Positions 11,701 to 23,464 of a stretch of DNA of 64,000 bases are shown piece after piece; positions within the stretch are counted from its first letter, which is position 1, and each line of letters begins with the position of its first letter. Below the pieces are notes generated by a model. It made no database searches, was not told the origin of the DNA, and was given only the letters and a program-made list of their open reading frames with translations. The stretch is from contig OX393562.1 of NCBI GenBank assembly GCA_947652115.1, positions 3,538,330 to 3,602,329 on the forward strand, in the 5' to 3' direction. Origin of the DNA: Blastomussa wellsi (taxonomy: Eukaryota; Cnidaria; Anthozoa; Scleractinia; Plerogyridae). Made by a program: the position numbers and the translations under genes.

Positions 11701-14700
11701 ATTCATCTATCACAAACACAGCTTACTCTGTTTTGTTTCTATTGTTTATTCACCCAGGTCTGCAGAGCTGGCCTTTTCTATTCCTTCTTTCACATCATCT
11801 GAACATCTTCCAAAAACTGATTATTATGATGGACAGTTTGTAAAGGACTTTGACAAATATACTTTAGGGAAGACATTCTTTGATCTCAAAGAGTTTGACA
11901 GAGCAGCTTTCTTCATGGAAGGTTGTACCAGTCACAAGGCGTACTTCTTGTATCTATATTCACGATACTTGGTGAGTAGTTGGGGAGGGGGGGGCAGCAG
12001 AGTTGTAATCTACGAGCAATGGGTTACAGGGGGACCCTAGGGGTGGTATGAGCAGAGGGCGAGGGGGGGGTGGGACGAAGGATTGCCCATTTTCATCCCC
12101 AGGGCTGCTTGTACCTAGGCCTGTCTGTACACAAGGAACAAAGGGACAAGTTACTAACAAGTTATTAGCAGTCATGTGACCATAAGTCTGAAGTGACAGG
12201 GACTGGGGGTTAAAGGTAAGATAAGATAACTTTATTTATACACGGTATTCCATCAGCTTATTTAGAAGTATTTATGGTAATCAACTAACTACCTATCTTC
12301 CTAGCTACAAAAAAAGGTGTAAAATACAAAAGAATAAAAACTGCTTTTCATGGAGGCCATGTTCAAAAAATATACTTAAAAATTTCGCTTAAGAATTATA
12401 ATAAAAAATTTACTTAAAACTGTGGCGACTCAGTTTTGTCTTAAACTCGCTTAAGGAAGTCGCTTGTGTTAATTCTGTGGGTAAGTTGTTCCACAACTGA
12501 GCTCCACTGTATGAAAAATTTCTCTTCAGGTAATCAGTGCGAGGTTGTGGAAGAACTAGTTTGTTTTCGGTATTCCTCAAACGATAAGCACTCGCATTGT
12601 CGCGATAAACGAATTTTGATCGTAAATATTCTGGTGTCATCCCATGTAAAGTCAAAGGTATGAGGTATGACAAGGGAGAAGTTCAGTCTCTCTGTATCCC
12701 CCACAACTGCGTAAAGTCAGATTGACGTACTAACAACAGGCAACAATCTAAAAGCTGTAGAATGATAGACCATAAAATTACTAAGATCTTCAGTTTGCCG
12801 TTTTGCATACAATGTACAATGTCACTTCATTAGTGACAATATCCAGCAAAAGATTTTGGACACAGACATGTACCTCTCCTAGGAGTCTTGCAGAATTTCA
12901 CAATTTGGGTTCTCACATTTTTCTTTTGAAATCTGCAGGAATATTTATTTAAGCAATAGACCACACTTTCTATGGGTTTATAGGGGTAATAACCCACACG
13001 GAATGTTTGGGAGAACACGAGGAAAAGTTAATTCAGAAGATGCGGGATTTTTCCATGGGTAAATTGGGGGAGAAGGAAGGTTGAGTAGGGGGTAGAGGGA
13101 TCACAGGAGGGGAGAGGTGCAGGGGAGAGGTGGGTGACTTTTTGATAGATAAAAATAACCTAGGTTAAAGAAATACGTAGGATAAAAGAAATAATCCTAG
13201 CTTGAACAAAAATGCTTGCAGACAGACTTTTGACCTGTAAGTCATACATAAATTAAAAAAGTTGTGAATATTGTGTTGTAGGCTGGAGAAAAACACAAGA
13301 ATGATGATATGTTGGATGTTTTAGGTAATGTGTTTCAAATAGCTTACTTGTACTTGGCTGCATACAATTTTTATCATTTTTTATATTTATTATTTTTATT
13401 GCTGACAATCACATTGTTGCTTCCAAAGGTCCACAAGAAAATGTACAGAACAAGGCTTTGACTTCTCTGAGAACTGAACTATTCAAGAAACACAGAGAAC
13501 TTGATGGGTTCTGTCTTTACTTGTAAGTATGACAAGTAGCTTACATGTAAGTTTGAGTGGCCCATAAGCCTGGAGCGTATCCTAGTTTTCTTTGTACTTA
13601 GCAACTACAGGAGCACTTCTACTCCTCCCTGGATGGGATGCTAGGCTATTGCAGTGTCCTGCCCCCCCCCCCCCCCCAGCAATCTGTCAGGTTGCCCCAA
13701 CAATTTGCCAGTATCCAGGGGTTTCAAAACAAGGCGGCGACTGCCGGAGTTCCACCGGCTACTTGACTATTACCGGTATGCCACTGGCTACTCTGGTCAT
13801 AGCAATCAGCTTGTGACCAAAAAGCTTACATATAACAGCCGCCTACTCTTACAGTCAATGACACCTACTTCAAATCATTTTGAAACCCCTGAGTATCCAG
13901 GGTAGAAGTGCACAAGTGGAACTTGTAACATTTCTCTCTCACAGTACCTAATTCAGTCAAACAAAAATCATCAGAAAGTTGTTAAAAGTGGTTTTAAAAA
14001 TTAAGTGAAAAAAGTAGAAAATTTAATGTGCACAGTACTGTTACTTCTGCATCTCATATCTACTCCACCTCCCACTAAAAATCTCACTATTAAATGTCCA
14101 GTGAACTATCATTTTTATGTTGTTTAATTTATTCTCAGGCTGGGGAATCTTTGTTTACAATGTTTGCCTCGAGCTAAAAAAAATAATTATCAATTCTAAA
14201 TAGTGTGGAAAGAACAATGCCACAATTAATTTCCAGTATAAATTTGAGCCTGGTGAAATAAACATTTTTTCAGTCAATTTTTGATCAATGGGTTTGAAAA
14301 CTCAATATTTTACAAAAGATGTAATTAGTGCTTTTGCCCCCCCCCCCCCCAGCATGCTGCCTTCTCTACGCAAAGTGGAGCAAAATTGTAGGCAATGATA
14401 TCATTCAAGATATAAGTTAGATTGTCCTGTCAAAAATGATTCTTTTAACCTTGTAGGTATGGTGTTGTACTCAAGAAGCTTGATTTAAGAGAAGATGCTT
14501 TAGAAGTGATGCAGGAAGCTGTGAACAAAGAACCACTTCACTGGGGCGCCTGGCTGGAGCTCTCGTCTCTTTGTACAGACAAGGAAGTTGTAAGCAGTTC
14601 ATGTACACTGTTGTTCCTTCATTGAAGGAATGAGTAGCCACAGTGATGATGCCAAACTTTTCACTAAGCTCAAGTTCACTAAGACCATAATTATGTGAAA

Positions 14701-17700
14701 TATCTTAAGTAATAACTAAAGATGTTTAACACAGTCAGTTTTTAGTAGTATTGAACCCAGGGTTGGGGTTGAGTGGGGTACTCTCATATGAAACAGATGA
14801 AAATGCTTGTCAGAAATTTTGAATGAAACCCTTAAAGTGCCCCTGAGACGAAATTGGTGGTCATCATTTTCTTAAATTTCTGTGTACAATGGGACTTTCT
14901 TAATCATCTTGGCAAATTTCAATCCATTCTGGACATGAGAAGTCATAATTTTTACACTTTTGTTTCCAAAAATTTACGGCCGCCATTAATTTGCCTTGTT
15001 CCAAGGCTTGGTTGTGATTTGGAGAAAGTGACGTTAAACGCTCAAAAACGCCTCACGGGTTGTAATTGTAACAACAATAACTATTGAAAATCAAATGAAG
15101 ATCAACAAAAACTTTTGAATAGTTTTTCGTGCAATTTGCTATGCTGACTGTTATTATAATTACAACCCGTGAGGAATTTTTGAGCCTTTGACGGCACTTT
15201 CTCTGAATTGTAACCAAGCAGCTATTTCTTACCCTAAGCCTAACTCCTCTGTTATAGTTAATTTCCTCATTCTTCCATTTGCTCTAAATAAAAAATAAAT
15301 ACATGATCTTTCTATTGTTGTAGCTCCAATCACTGACCCTCCCCTCCCACTGGATGTCCCAGTTTTTCCAAGCAAATGTAGCCATTGAGCTCCAGTTGAA
15401 TGAGGAAGGGCTGGAAAGATATGCGAATCTTAGCCAGGCTGGATTTTCAGAAAACAAATACATCTTACTACAGACTGCATTGGCACAGTATCATGCCAGG
15501 GGTAAAAGTTGATTTGAAATTATAACAATCACTAATGGGTCAAAAGTACTGTGCAAAGGAATGACACTAATTTTTACTTAATATTAATTCGCACAAAGAA
15601 AAGTGAGTTTCTGGGCTGAGATTTAAAAGAAACTAAATTGCTCTGCTGCACAAGAGTTTGAAAGCTAGCTTTCATGTAAGATCAATTTGTTCTAACAACA
15701 ATTATAAGTAATTATTAATTTTTGATGTGTTGAAAATTTGCTATCTTATTGAAAAGTCTTAATCCTGAATTAACTTTCATCGAATGTTCGCAAGAGTGAG
15801 ATTGATCATGAACATCCGTTTGGTTCCTAGTAATTAAACCTAACGAAAACCTTTCACCTCACTGGCTATTGCCCAACTAGTATAAATATTTCTTAATTTT
15901 CACACTCACCAAAACTGTTAATTTACTGGTGTACTTTTCATCATCTTCAGCTAGTGGTATTTTGCAAAGTGGTAATGACAGAACACAAGGATCTGGCTAA
16001 GATCACATTGCAAGGTTTTTATCAAGAATCAATGCAACTCTTGTTGTTGCTTTTGCTTTTTCTTGGCCACAGATTTTGATGCTGCCTGTGAGCTATTCAA
16101 GGAAGTACAAAAGAGAGATCCATATTCTCTGGAACACATGGACACATACTCTAATATTCTTTATGTCAAGGTGAGAAGCAAGCGACAGCCAACTCTGCTT
16201 GCCTTGTTTATTAATTCATACAAAACTCTGGCTTGCAGCCTTATTGTTAATTAGCTTTGACAAATGTACTACACTGTATCTCGCTCAATATTTTCTTTTT
16301 GTTCAGGAAATGAAACCAGAGCTGAGTTACTTAGCACATCACACAAACAACATTGACAAGTACAGAGAGGAAACATGCTGTGTGATAGGTTAGTTAGCCC
16401 TCGCTGTTGGGTAAACGTTAAGCCATTAATTATAGTATTGGAGGATGATTGGCTGTAATCTCCTTAGTGCCTGTGAAGGAGGTCTCCATGGTAACCAAAC
16501 CATAGTGCCTGCACCTCCAGATACCTGTCAATTAAAACCGCTGGGATTGATCATGGTGTCAACCTAATGGTTTGTGCACTGCCCAGCTGGCTCATAAATG
16601 TGTTTTGTGCTTGGGCAAGAGTCTTTACTCTCAGTGACTCTATCCAACCAGGAGTACAAACGAGTACAACACTGTATTAATTTTTAGTACAACCTTTACA
16701 GAATGCTGGGGTAAGATTGCATTTGGGCCTAGTGGCCCATCAGGCCGGAGCTTATCCTGGTTTCTGTAGCATGAAGCAACAGAGAGTATTTCTACTCCCC
16801 CCTGGATGGGATGCTAGTCCATCGCAGGGTTACCCCCCAGCAGTAAATTCGCCGGTACCCATTTATACACCTGGGTGAAGACAGGCACTGTGAGAGTGAA
16901 GTGTCTTGCCCAGGAACGCAACACAGTGTCCCGGCCAGAGGCTCAAACCCGGACCGTCCGATCCGGAGTCCACACAGAATGCTGGGGAGTAATCTGCAAT
17001 GGACTAGAATCCTATCCAGGAAGAGTTATGCAATTACATTGCTCCTAGCCACTTTTAGCTTCATTCTGCAGAAACTGGAGTTGAGAGCTGGCAGCTATGA
17101 ACTACATGTTTGTAGTCACTTTGTTGTTCTTTGAGCAAGGCCCTGGTTTGCCACTCTTTAACAAGACAATTATATTGTGGTTCCTGCCGTGCACTAGCTG
17201 TTCTAAAGGTGGTTTTCAATTTAGTGATTAGTTATTCTTAAACAGTGAATTGTTTCTGTTTTGTGATTGGTTTTAAAATTTTGCACCACTTTTTCAACCA
17301 ATCAGCAGTAAAACCAAAAATAATTATCGTGACTCGCACGAGCATGTTTTTCTATTGGTTTACTGGATTGTCTCTGTCCTTTGTGATTTACCAAATGAAA
17401 GCAATTACTTAATTGGTTTTATGACACTCAGTTGAAACTTGCTCTATCTTAACGATGCTGATGCGACAAAATAATAAGACCTATAAGCTAAATTTCCTTA
17501 CAATTATAAAATTGTTGTAAAATATCTTTCAGGGAATTACTACAGCCTTCATGACCAGCACGAGAAAGCAGTGACCTATTTTCAACGAGCCCTCAAACTG
17601 AACCCACAGTACACGTCAGCATGGACGCTGATGGGACACGAGTTCATGGAGAGGAAAAACACTTCGGCTGCCATAGAATCGTACAGGAAAGCTATAGGTA

Positions 17701-19624
17701 TAGTGAATAGGACCAGAAGATCATTTTTTCCTAGAGCATAGATCTCAAGGTCTCTGAAACTCTCACAAGTAATTAGCTATTTTTAATTAATAGAACATGA
17801 CCAAAATGTATTAATTTTTACTTTTAGGGTTATCATTATTTGAATGTTATTTTTAGTTGCTTAGGGCAGCTACTGATAACAGCATACGTGTATGCTGATG
17901 GGTTTACCCTGGTATTGTTGTTGTTATTATTATCGCCATTATTATTGTTGTTATCATTATTATTATTGTTATATAATAATAATAATAATAATAATTATTA
18001 TTATTATTATTATTAAAAATATTATTATTGTTATTATTAAAATTATTGTTAAAAAATGTTGTTTTTATTATTATTATCATTAATAGCGGAGCTCTGATGG
18101 CCTGAAGGGCTGGAGAGCAGAGCCCCATGCCAAAAGAAATAGGAGAACCAAGCACTCACACAAAGTACAAACAGGAGAACCATGCCTTTCATTTCTCATG
18201 GTCAAAATGGCAAGCGGCATGACTCGAGGGCGCGTGCAAAGTACGTACGTCCATGCAAACAACGTCGCCCGCGCCCCAAATATCAATATGGCAGCCATAG
18301 TCCAGAGAATTTGACCTGGTTAACATTTTTAAAGGTTACCATAAGCTTACATCACTGCCATGTTATGGTCAATTGACAGCTGTCAAAAAAAGGCATCCGC
18401 TGACCAGTATCACATGACCAGATCGATGGCTCAGATTTAGAACTCATCAAGATCATGTGTTTTTTTGAAGTTGACTGCTGACCAGGTATTGTTTTTCATT
18501 GATTGCAGGCTCAGGTCCGATTTTTTGCTTCTGGCAGGATTTTTTAATTTTTCATGGTCATTCTCAGTGGAAATTCTGCAAATGAAGTTGACGTTACTAA
18601 TTATTCTTATTTATTTCAGCTGTGTCCATCTTTCATGAGTTGCGCATGCTAGTACTTTTAATGCAGTTAACGCAATTTCAGCATGCAATTTCAGAAATTG
18701 TTAAGAACCAGTAAAAATGCGGAGCTCTGCTTTTAGGCTTGGCTAAATCTACATATGAGATATTTGACTGGTGACCATTTCAATGTAGCCAGGGTCACTC
18801 TCACTTTGTCCATCTCCTAACCCAGGGGTGTAAAGGGGTACGAGTGAAATGCTATGACAACCAGACAAACCTCTATCATATGAGTTACACCTCTGCAATT
18901 AAATGCATCTCCCAAAGGTGTATTGTTAATGCTTCTTTAAAATTTGTTTATTGTTGTTAGAGGTAAATTACAGAGACTACAGAGCTTGGTATGGACTAGG
19001 CCAGACATACGAGATCCTTAAAATGCCATTTTACTGCTTGTATTACTACAGACAGGCTCACAAATTCAGGTATTCCACATCATTTCTAACTACAGTTTCT
19101 ATTTTATGCACAAGAATTAACTCCTTGACTATTCACAGACCAAATGACTCAAGAATGTTAGTTGCTTTGGGTGAAAGCTATGAAAAGTTGGACAGTATGC
19201 AACAAGCAAAAAAGGTAAGAAACACTGATTTACTAACTAATATAATTTGGTTTTATCAACTGGGTTGATAATGTGAACTGGCCACCGTAAAGGGATTCAA
19301 GAGCTGACCTTTTGAGCGTTAGCCCTTCGTTGGAGCAAATCAAGGAATTGTGGGTCGTGTATGGTTTATATACAGAAAGATGGAGCTTCACTATTGGATG
19401 GTGCCTGGTAACGTGAAAACAATGGAATAAATTAGTTGAATGAAAAGCGTTTGTTGGTACGGTGAGGATTAAGAGTGCCAATTTGAAAAAAAATTTTTGT
19501 TCTTACACTTATGTTTTATGTCACCAGTGTGAACAACAGAACATAACGACATAGCAGGAACATAATGACATAAAGCTACATGAACATAACAACATAAGGA
19601 AAAGATTGATCTTTTCTTTATGTT

Positions 19625-19655
<31 letters not shown>

Positions 19656-21916
19656 CTTCTTTTGTGCTCTCCAAACTGTAACATAATGCAGCAGTGCACC
19701 TTAATTAGAGCATGAACCAGTTGTGATACTTAAAAACTAAGGGACTCTACAACTCAAGTCACTTCAATTTAAAATTTACCCACAGTTGTTTTCTACCATT
19801 TAATTTTTGGTCATTTCAGTGTTACTTTAGAGCAATGTCAGTTGGTGATTTGGAAGGAATGGCTGTAATCAAGCTAGCAAGGTATTGACCAATAATAGCT
19901 TCAAAATGTGTCTTTTATGCATTTTCCTAGTAGCTCTACGTGGGCTGCTTTGAACCATATTTACCCTTCTTTGGCATAGTTGTCTGCACCACCACTAACA
20001 CTACCAACAATATGATTTGACGCACTAAATGTACTGTCCGTACTGTGTTGTCTGATAGTCCCATCCCCGAGATGACTTCTGACCGACCCTACAATAAACT
20101 GTCATTCTGGGAATATGTTATCTCATACAGCGCTGCTGCACAGATTCCATTTTACAGCATGTCTTTACAGTCTGTTATCAGGTTGACCACTTCCATACCA
20201 ATATGGCATGCTATCATACCAACTACTCTAATAGCCACTACGCAGTGTTAGGGTTCTCCACAGAAACACAAATAATCCTTCACTATACATGTACAAGTTT
20301 CCTAAAGGAGTTTAGTCACTCGGTACCTCATTTTCAAGTAATATTATTGTTGATCTTGTTCCCTTAATTGTCGGCAGATTGCATGAGCAACTTCAAGAAG
20401 ATGATGAGGCAGCCATTCAATACAACCGCTATGTGGAACAGACTGAAGTAGTTGGGGTAAGGGGAAAGAAGTAGAAAAATAAAAGGTTGAATTATTTTCT
20501 CCTGATTTCTATCACCGACACATGATAGTTGATTCGGGCTTCACCCTCATCAACTATTGCACAATTGAATAGAAATCTTAAGCTCATAATCTTTCTTATT
20601 GTTAATCTATCAATTGCTATTGATTTGTAGTTCATTTATTACCTGTACTTTTTTCATCTTTTGTTTCACATTAATATTTTTGTCTTTTTACTTACCAGAT
20701 ACTGTCAGTGACTGATTTGTGCTCTGCTTACTTGTTTCTGGCAAAATACAACTTAAAGAAAAGAAATCTTGAAGCTGCTGAAATGTACGCTCACAAGTCA
20801 TGTGAATTTATCGAGGTATGTGCTTCTAGTCCTTACTTTCGTCTTGATCCTTCCTTCCCTCCGGTCCTTCTCTCCCTCCCTCCCTTCTAAAACTCACCCA
20901 TCTACCCTCCCTCCATCCCTCCCCCCTCCCTACCTTCCCTTCAGTCCCTCTCTCCTTGCATGTCTTTTGTTACAAATTTAAATTTCTGTGTGCATTTTCT
21001 TTGTGATATTTAAAATTGTCTTATCCTCTCTTTCCCAAAATTATTAATGTACATTAGCCAGGGTTGTCAATAAGCGTCGGCGACTGGCGATATCGCCAGC
21101 TACTTAAACGTTTTCACCGGCTACAATTTGGCGGAGATAAGCGGGAAAAAAGTGGTCATTACAAAAACGCTTCCAGTGCTACGCGCCTTACCGTTGCCAC
21201 TCGAGAAAGTTTTTGATTAAATTTTGACATCTTTTTGATTGATTCTTCTAATTTATATTCTCATGTTCTGGTTGGCTGGCTCGCTTTGAAGTTGCATTCT
21301 CATGTTCTGGTTGGCTGGCTCGCTTTGAAGTTAGCAAAAAGTTGTCAAAATTTAATCAAAAACTTTCTCGAGTGGCAACGGTAAGGCGCGTAGCACTGTA
21401 AAAAGGGCCTCCAGTGCCATCTACTGTCAAAATATATCCGCATACTTCAGATCTTATTGACAACCCTGTAGGGTTATGCCCATATTTGTAATGTTATGCA
21501 TGTTCCTTGCAGTGCATGCTGGGACCTCGTGCTTTCACGAGCGGCCATGTTGATTAAACTTGAGTTGAGTTGTTGTGATAATCTTTAGTTCTTCCTACGA
21601 ATACTACAAACCCTGCATTAGCTACTTCACATAATTTATGCTTCAGTTTGACGTGTTTTACTTTTCTCGTTCGTTATTCTTTCACCTTCAGTCATTTTGT
21701 CTCTGTCTCCTTGTCTAATTTTGATTTCTTTAGGGCAGAGAAGAGGGAAAAGGCCTCCTGCGCCAGATTTCTAACAGCAGATCCATTGGAGATAATGAGA
21801 GAGAAAGCTCGAGTGATGGATTTACCCAAGAATTGTCACTTGGAAATATAACTGCTGACCATGAAACAATGATGCCTCCAGTAGCACCGACAAACCTGGA
21901 TTTCAACACCCCTTAG
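8799..21916 (+). CDS. CDC23: Anaphase-promoting complex subunit 8 (CDC23), 15 exons
   Basis: Exons: 8799-8899, 11758-11971, 13282-13324, 13429-13522, 14457-14589, 15324-15501, 16073-16170, 16307-16388, 17533-17697, 18961-19069, 19139-19214, 19820-19881, 20378-20456, 20699-20815, 21734-21916. They total 1734 nt (577 aa); the human protein is slightly longer. CDC23/APC8 is a TPR scaffold subunit of the APC/C ubiquitin ligase that drives the metaphase-anaphase transition. Conserved stretches include [10 protein letters not shown] (exon 1/2), [10 protein letters not shown] (exon 5), [20 protein letters not shown] (exon 10) and [16 protein letters not shown] helices run from about residue 315 to 480. 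The last exon gives a Ser/Glu-rich tail ending NTP then stop. Every junction keeps phase and no frame break was found. Introns hold SINEs, MITEs and a microsatellite. Confidence 0.96.
9166..10224. mobile_element. TIR element rich in GTCGATAA words, intron 1 of CDC23
   Basis: The left end CAGGATGTAACATGTCGAT (9166) matches the reverse complement of the right end (CAGGACGTAACATGTCGAT, ending 10224). Flanks AATACTA (9159-9165) and AATACCA (10225-10231) look like a 7-bp target duplication with one mismatch. Both subterminal regions (9180-9330 and 10040-10215) are packed with variants of GTCGATAA/TTATCGAC in both orientations. ORFs inside show no known domain. A fragment of another repeat (cctagttcccagggtctct, 9549-9567) is nested. 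Superfamily not assigned. Confidence 0.65.
10563..11312. mobile_element. CAGGGTTGTC-ended element(s)
   Basis: CAGGGTTGTC at 10562-10571 is matched by inverted GACAACCCTG at 11042-11051 and again near 11300-11309. Related words (cggcgatat, agccgg, tagccgg) recur in the element at 21059-21467. Probably one element with an internal deletion plus a second copy end. Boundaries uncertain. Confidence 0.4.
12217..12680 (-). pseudogene. LINE reverse transcriptase C-terminal remnant
   Basis: On the minus strand 12410-12673 encodes an 87-residue piece ([48 protein letters not shown]). This matches the region after the RT thumb in cnidarian L2/CR1-type LINEs. It ends in a stop and then the tail ...GTATAAATAAAGTTATC near 12217-12243. 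It is a 5'-truncated dead copy in CDC23 intron 2. Confidence 0.75.
13556..13690 (-). mobile_element. SINE fragment (tRNA-derived family)
   Basis: ggcccataagcctggagcgtatcctag, then tacaggagcacttctactcctccctggatgggatgctag, then a C run (13662-13677). This is the 3' part of the family seen more completely at 16725-16975 and 48985-49236. The tRNA-like head is missing. Confidence 0.6.
13716..13891. mobile_element. MITE with CAGGGGTTTCAAAA ends and 6-bp target repeat
   Basis: A 176-bp element between AGTATC direct repeats (13710-13715 and 13892-13897). Its ends are inverted (CAGGGGTTTCAAAA at left, TTTTGAAACCCCTG at right). A second copy lies at 26647-26816 in FAM184A intron 11, sharing ttccaccggctacttgacta and gtgaccaaaaagct. 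Ends beginning CAGGG suggest hAT-type mobilisation, but the observed duplication is 6 bp rather than 8. Confidence 0.75.
16545..16690 (+). mobile_element. Diverged SINE-like fragment
   Basis: tgtcaacctaatggtttgtgcactg resembles an A-box head (...TAATGGTTNGTGC). cttgggcaagagtctttactctcagtgactc matches the body of the SINE at 37620-37650. No clear B box. Lies directly before the inverted SINE at 16725. Confidence 0.4.
16725..16975 (-). mobile_element. tRNA-derived SINE
   Basis: On the minus strand it begins near ggactccggatcgg with B-box-like ggtttgagcctctgg. It continues through gcaagacacttc, accctgcgatgg, catcccatccagg and ends gggccactaggcccaa. Other copies are at 39160-39423 (+) and 48985-49236 (-). 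Lies in CDC23 intron 8. Confidence 0.65.
17208..17450. mobile_element. MITE of the AGAGCAGTTTTCA family, diverged copy
   Basis: Shares with 34091-34355: ggttttcaatttagtg / cagttttcatttgagtg at one end, gtgattggt, ttcaaccaatcag, actggattgtctctgtcct, and the far end ggttttatgacactcagtt followed by aaacttgctct. The two ends are imperfect inverted repeats. In CDC23 intron 8. Confidence 0.6.
17932..18083. repeat. (ATT)n/(TAA)n microsatellite
   Basis: About 150 bp of interrupted ATT/TTA repeats in CDC23 intron 9. The poly-Ile and poly-Asn ORFs over it are artefacts of the repeat. Confidence 0.9.
19240..19400 (-). mobile_element. Dispersed repeat, Penelope-like tail type, copy 1
   Basis: The reverse strand reads ...ctccaacgaagggctaacgctcaaaaggtcagctcttgaatc..., then ggtggcca, ttatcaacccagttgataaaaccaaattatatt. 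It matches 22340-22500 (+) and 60670-60784 (+), including the distal part tccatctttctgtatataaa. In CDC23 intron 11. The assignment to Penelope-like elements rests on memory of similar cnidarian tails. Confidence 0.6.
21059..21468. mobile_element. TIR element (CAGGGTTGTCAATAAG ends) with nested insertion
   Basis: The left end CAGGGTTGTCAATAAG (21059) is inverted at the right end CTTATTGACAACCCTG (to 21468). Inside is cggcgactggcgatatcgcc, related to 11255-11310. A second inverted-repeat element (21174-21398) is inserted within it. Lies in the last intron of CDC23. Confidence 0.7.
21174..21398. mobile_element. Nested MITE with long, nearly perfect inverted arms
   Basis: Arms of about 55 bp: CAGTGCTACGCGCCTTACCG at 21174 and its exact inverse ending 21398, running inward to a Leu-Ser-rich AT segment (tttgattaaattttgaca). 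The centre holds a tandem duplication of about 38 bp (attctcatgttctggttggc unit at 21257 and 21295). Such high arm identity suggests recent movement or folding-driven repair. Confidence 0.75.
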
Positions 21917-22512
21917 CTGACATATTGTCGTGTGTGCCCTCAAAGTTCTTCTTTCTATTTGAGAGACATCTTGGATTAGATCTGAAGAATTCCATGCTGA
22001 CAATGTGACTACAGAGATGTGTGTAGTATATGGAGGTGGGGATCGAACTGAGTGCACAAGGAGAGATAACGAGTTTGCAGCTACACATTTGAAATATCAA
22101 ATGACTTTATACTTATAATCAGCTGAAGAAGTCTCTTATCAGCATTATATTTCTCCCTTTAATGTCACTGGAAATTAACAAGCGTTACATAGAAAGTGAC
22201 TTAGTAAAGATGCAAATTCTCCCAGCTGGTACAGCAAGGGATGTATAGACACCAGTAATGAGAATTAGCAAGGGCAGATCTAGGGGAAGGGTTCAGGGGT
22301 GCACCCTCCCTGAGTTGACCCAATAGATGGCTTCCTAATGTAGCGAAACTCCATCTTTCTGTATATAAAAAACACACGACGCACAATTCCTTGATTCGCT
22401 CTGACGAAGGGCTAACGCTCGAAACGTCAGCTCTTGAATCTCTTTACGGTGGCCAATTGACATTATCAACCCAGTTGATAAAACCAAATTATATTGTTAT
22501 ACTTCCCATCGA

Positions 22513-22547
<35 letters not shown>

Positions 22548-23464
22548 CTAATATAACTAATATTCTGCTTGTGTCACCCATCAATAATGTCATTCCTTAG
22601 TGGTGCACCCCTTCCTAAGAAAAACCCTGGATTTGCCCCTGATCAGTCACTATAAACTGATTGAATCAGATGACAGCCATGTGCTTCTGAAGCCTTCAAA
22701 AAAATGCAAGTTGCATCTCCAGAACATCACTGTACTACCGGTACCCCCATAAAAGGGATTGGAAATTCCTGGGAGTTTTGAGAGGAGAAAACGGATGTAC
22801 ACGGGCTAACAGGCTAGTGGTGAGGGGTCTTAGAGAAAATCACTTCTGTGGGTTAGTAAACTACATAATTAGGTACTTGTGAATGTACTGCCGTAACTCT
22901 AAGCATACACTATATAAAAAATGTAAAATACACATGCGGCGAAAAAGCTATCGTGGTCTGAAAATAAATATTTTCTATCGAATCAGAACAGTGATTTTAT
23001 TTCTCGGGGACACTGTGGTCACTCTTACACGACGGGAGTTTTGCGCACACAGGGAAAACCCCGCACTGTCGCGATCAAACGAGGATCGGGGCGACACGAC
23101 ACGAGAGGTCGACCACTCGAAGCCCACTCAAAGATTACCCGATAAATCGCAATCACAAAGAAAGGACAGTGTCTTTTTCGGCGTTGTTTACTTTTCAAAA
23201 AGCCACTGGAGCAACAGCGTTTATTTTGCTCATCAATAGCGAACGTAATAGCATTGTTCACAAAACATCTGCGGTGTCTGCGACCGTGTGTTCCTTTCAA
23301 TCGATGTCAATTGAATTTGTTGCTGTCAATCACACTGTTAATGAATCAATGAATCGATTTCCTGTCATAAAACCGGAATAAAACCGGTTTCAGTGGTTTT
23401 CACCGAATTTGATCTGAAGAGCATCTTGTCTGTCTTTGTGGATGGGCAGTTTTCTGCGTTCGGC
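21917..23464. other. CDC23 3' region and intergenic spacer
   Basis: No convincing gene. Holds the CDC23 3' UTR (polyadenylation site not identified), the repeat at 22340-22500 and, from about 22980, GC-richer sequence leading to the AT-hook gene that may be its promoter and 5' UTR. The ORFs at 22883-23239 (+) and 23025-23300 (-) overlap on opposite strands and show no domain. Confidence 0.45.
22330..22510 (+). mobile_element. Dispersed repeat, Penelope-like tail type, copy 2
   Basis: tccatctttctgtatataaa, then attcgctctgacgaagggct, aacgctcgaaacgtcagctc, ttgaatctctttacggtgg and a tail into ccaaattatatt. Same family as 19240-19400 (inverted) and 60640-60784. The piece CTGACGA...GCTCGAAAC resembles a hammerhead ribozyme core. 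Confidence 0.6.

Noticed and set aside
17892..18155. ORFs of poly-Ile/Tyr and poly-Asn
   Set aside because: Pure translation of the ATT microsatellite.
22883..23300. ORFs on both strands upstream of the AT-hook gene
   Set aside because: Overlapping, opposite-strand, no domain; better read as promoter or UTR.
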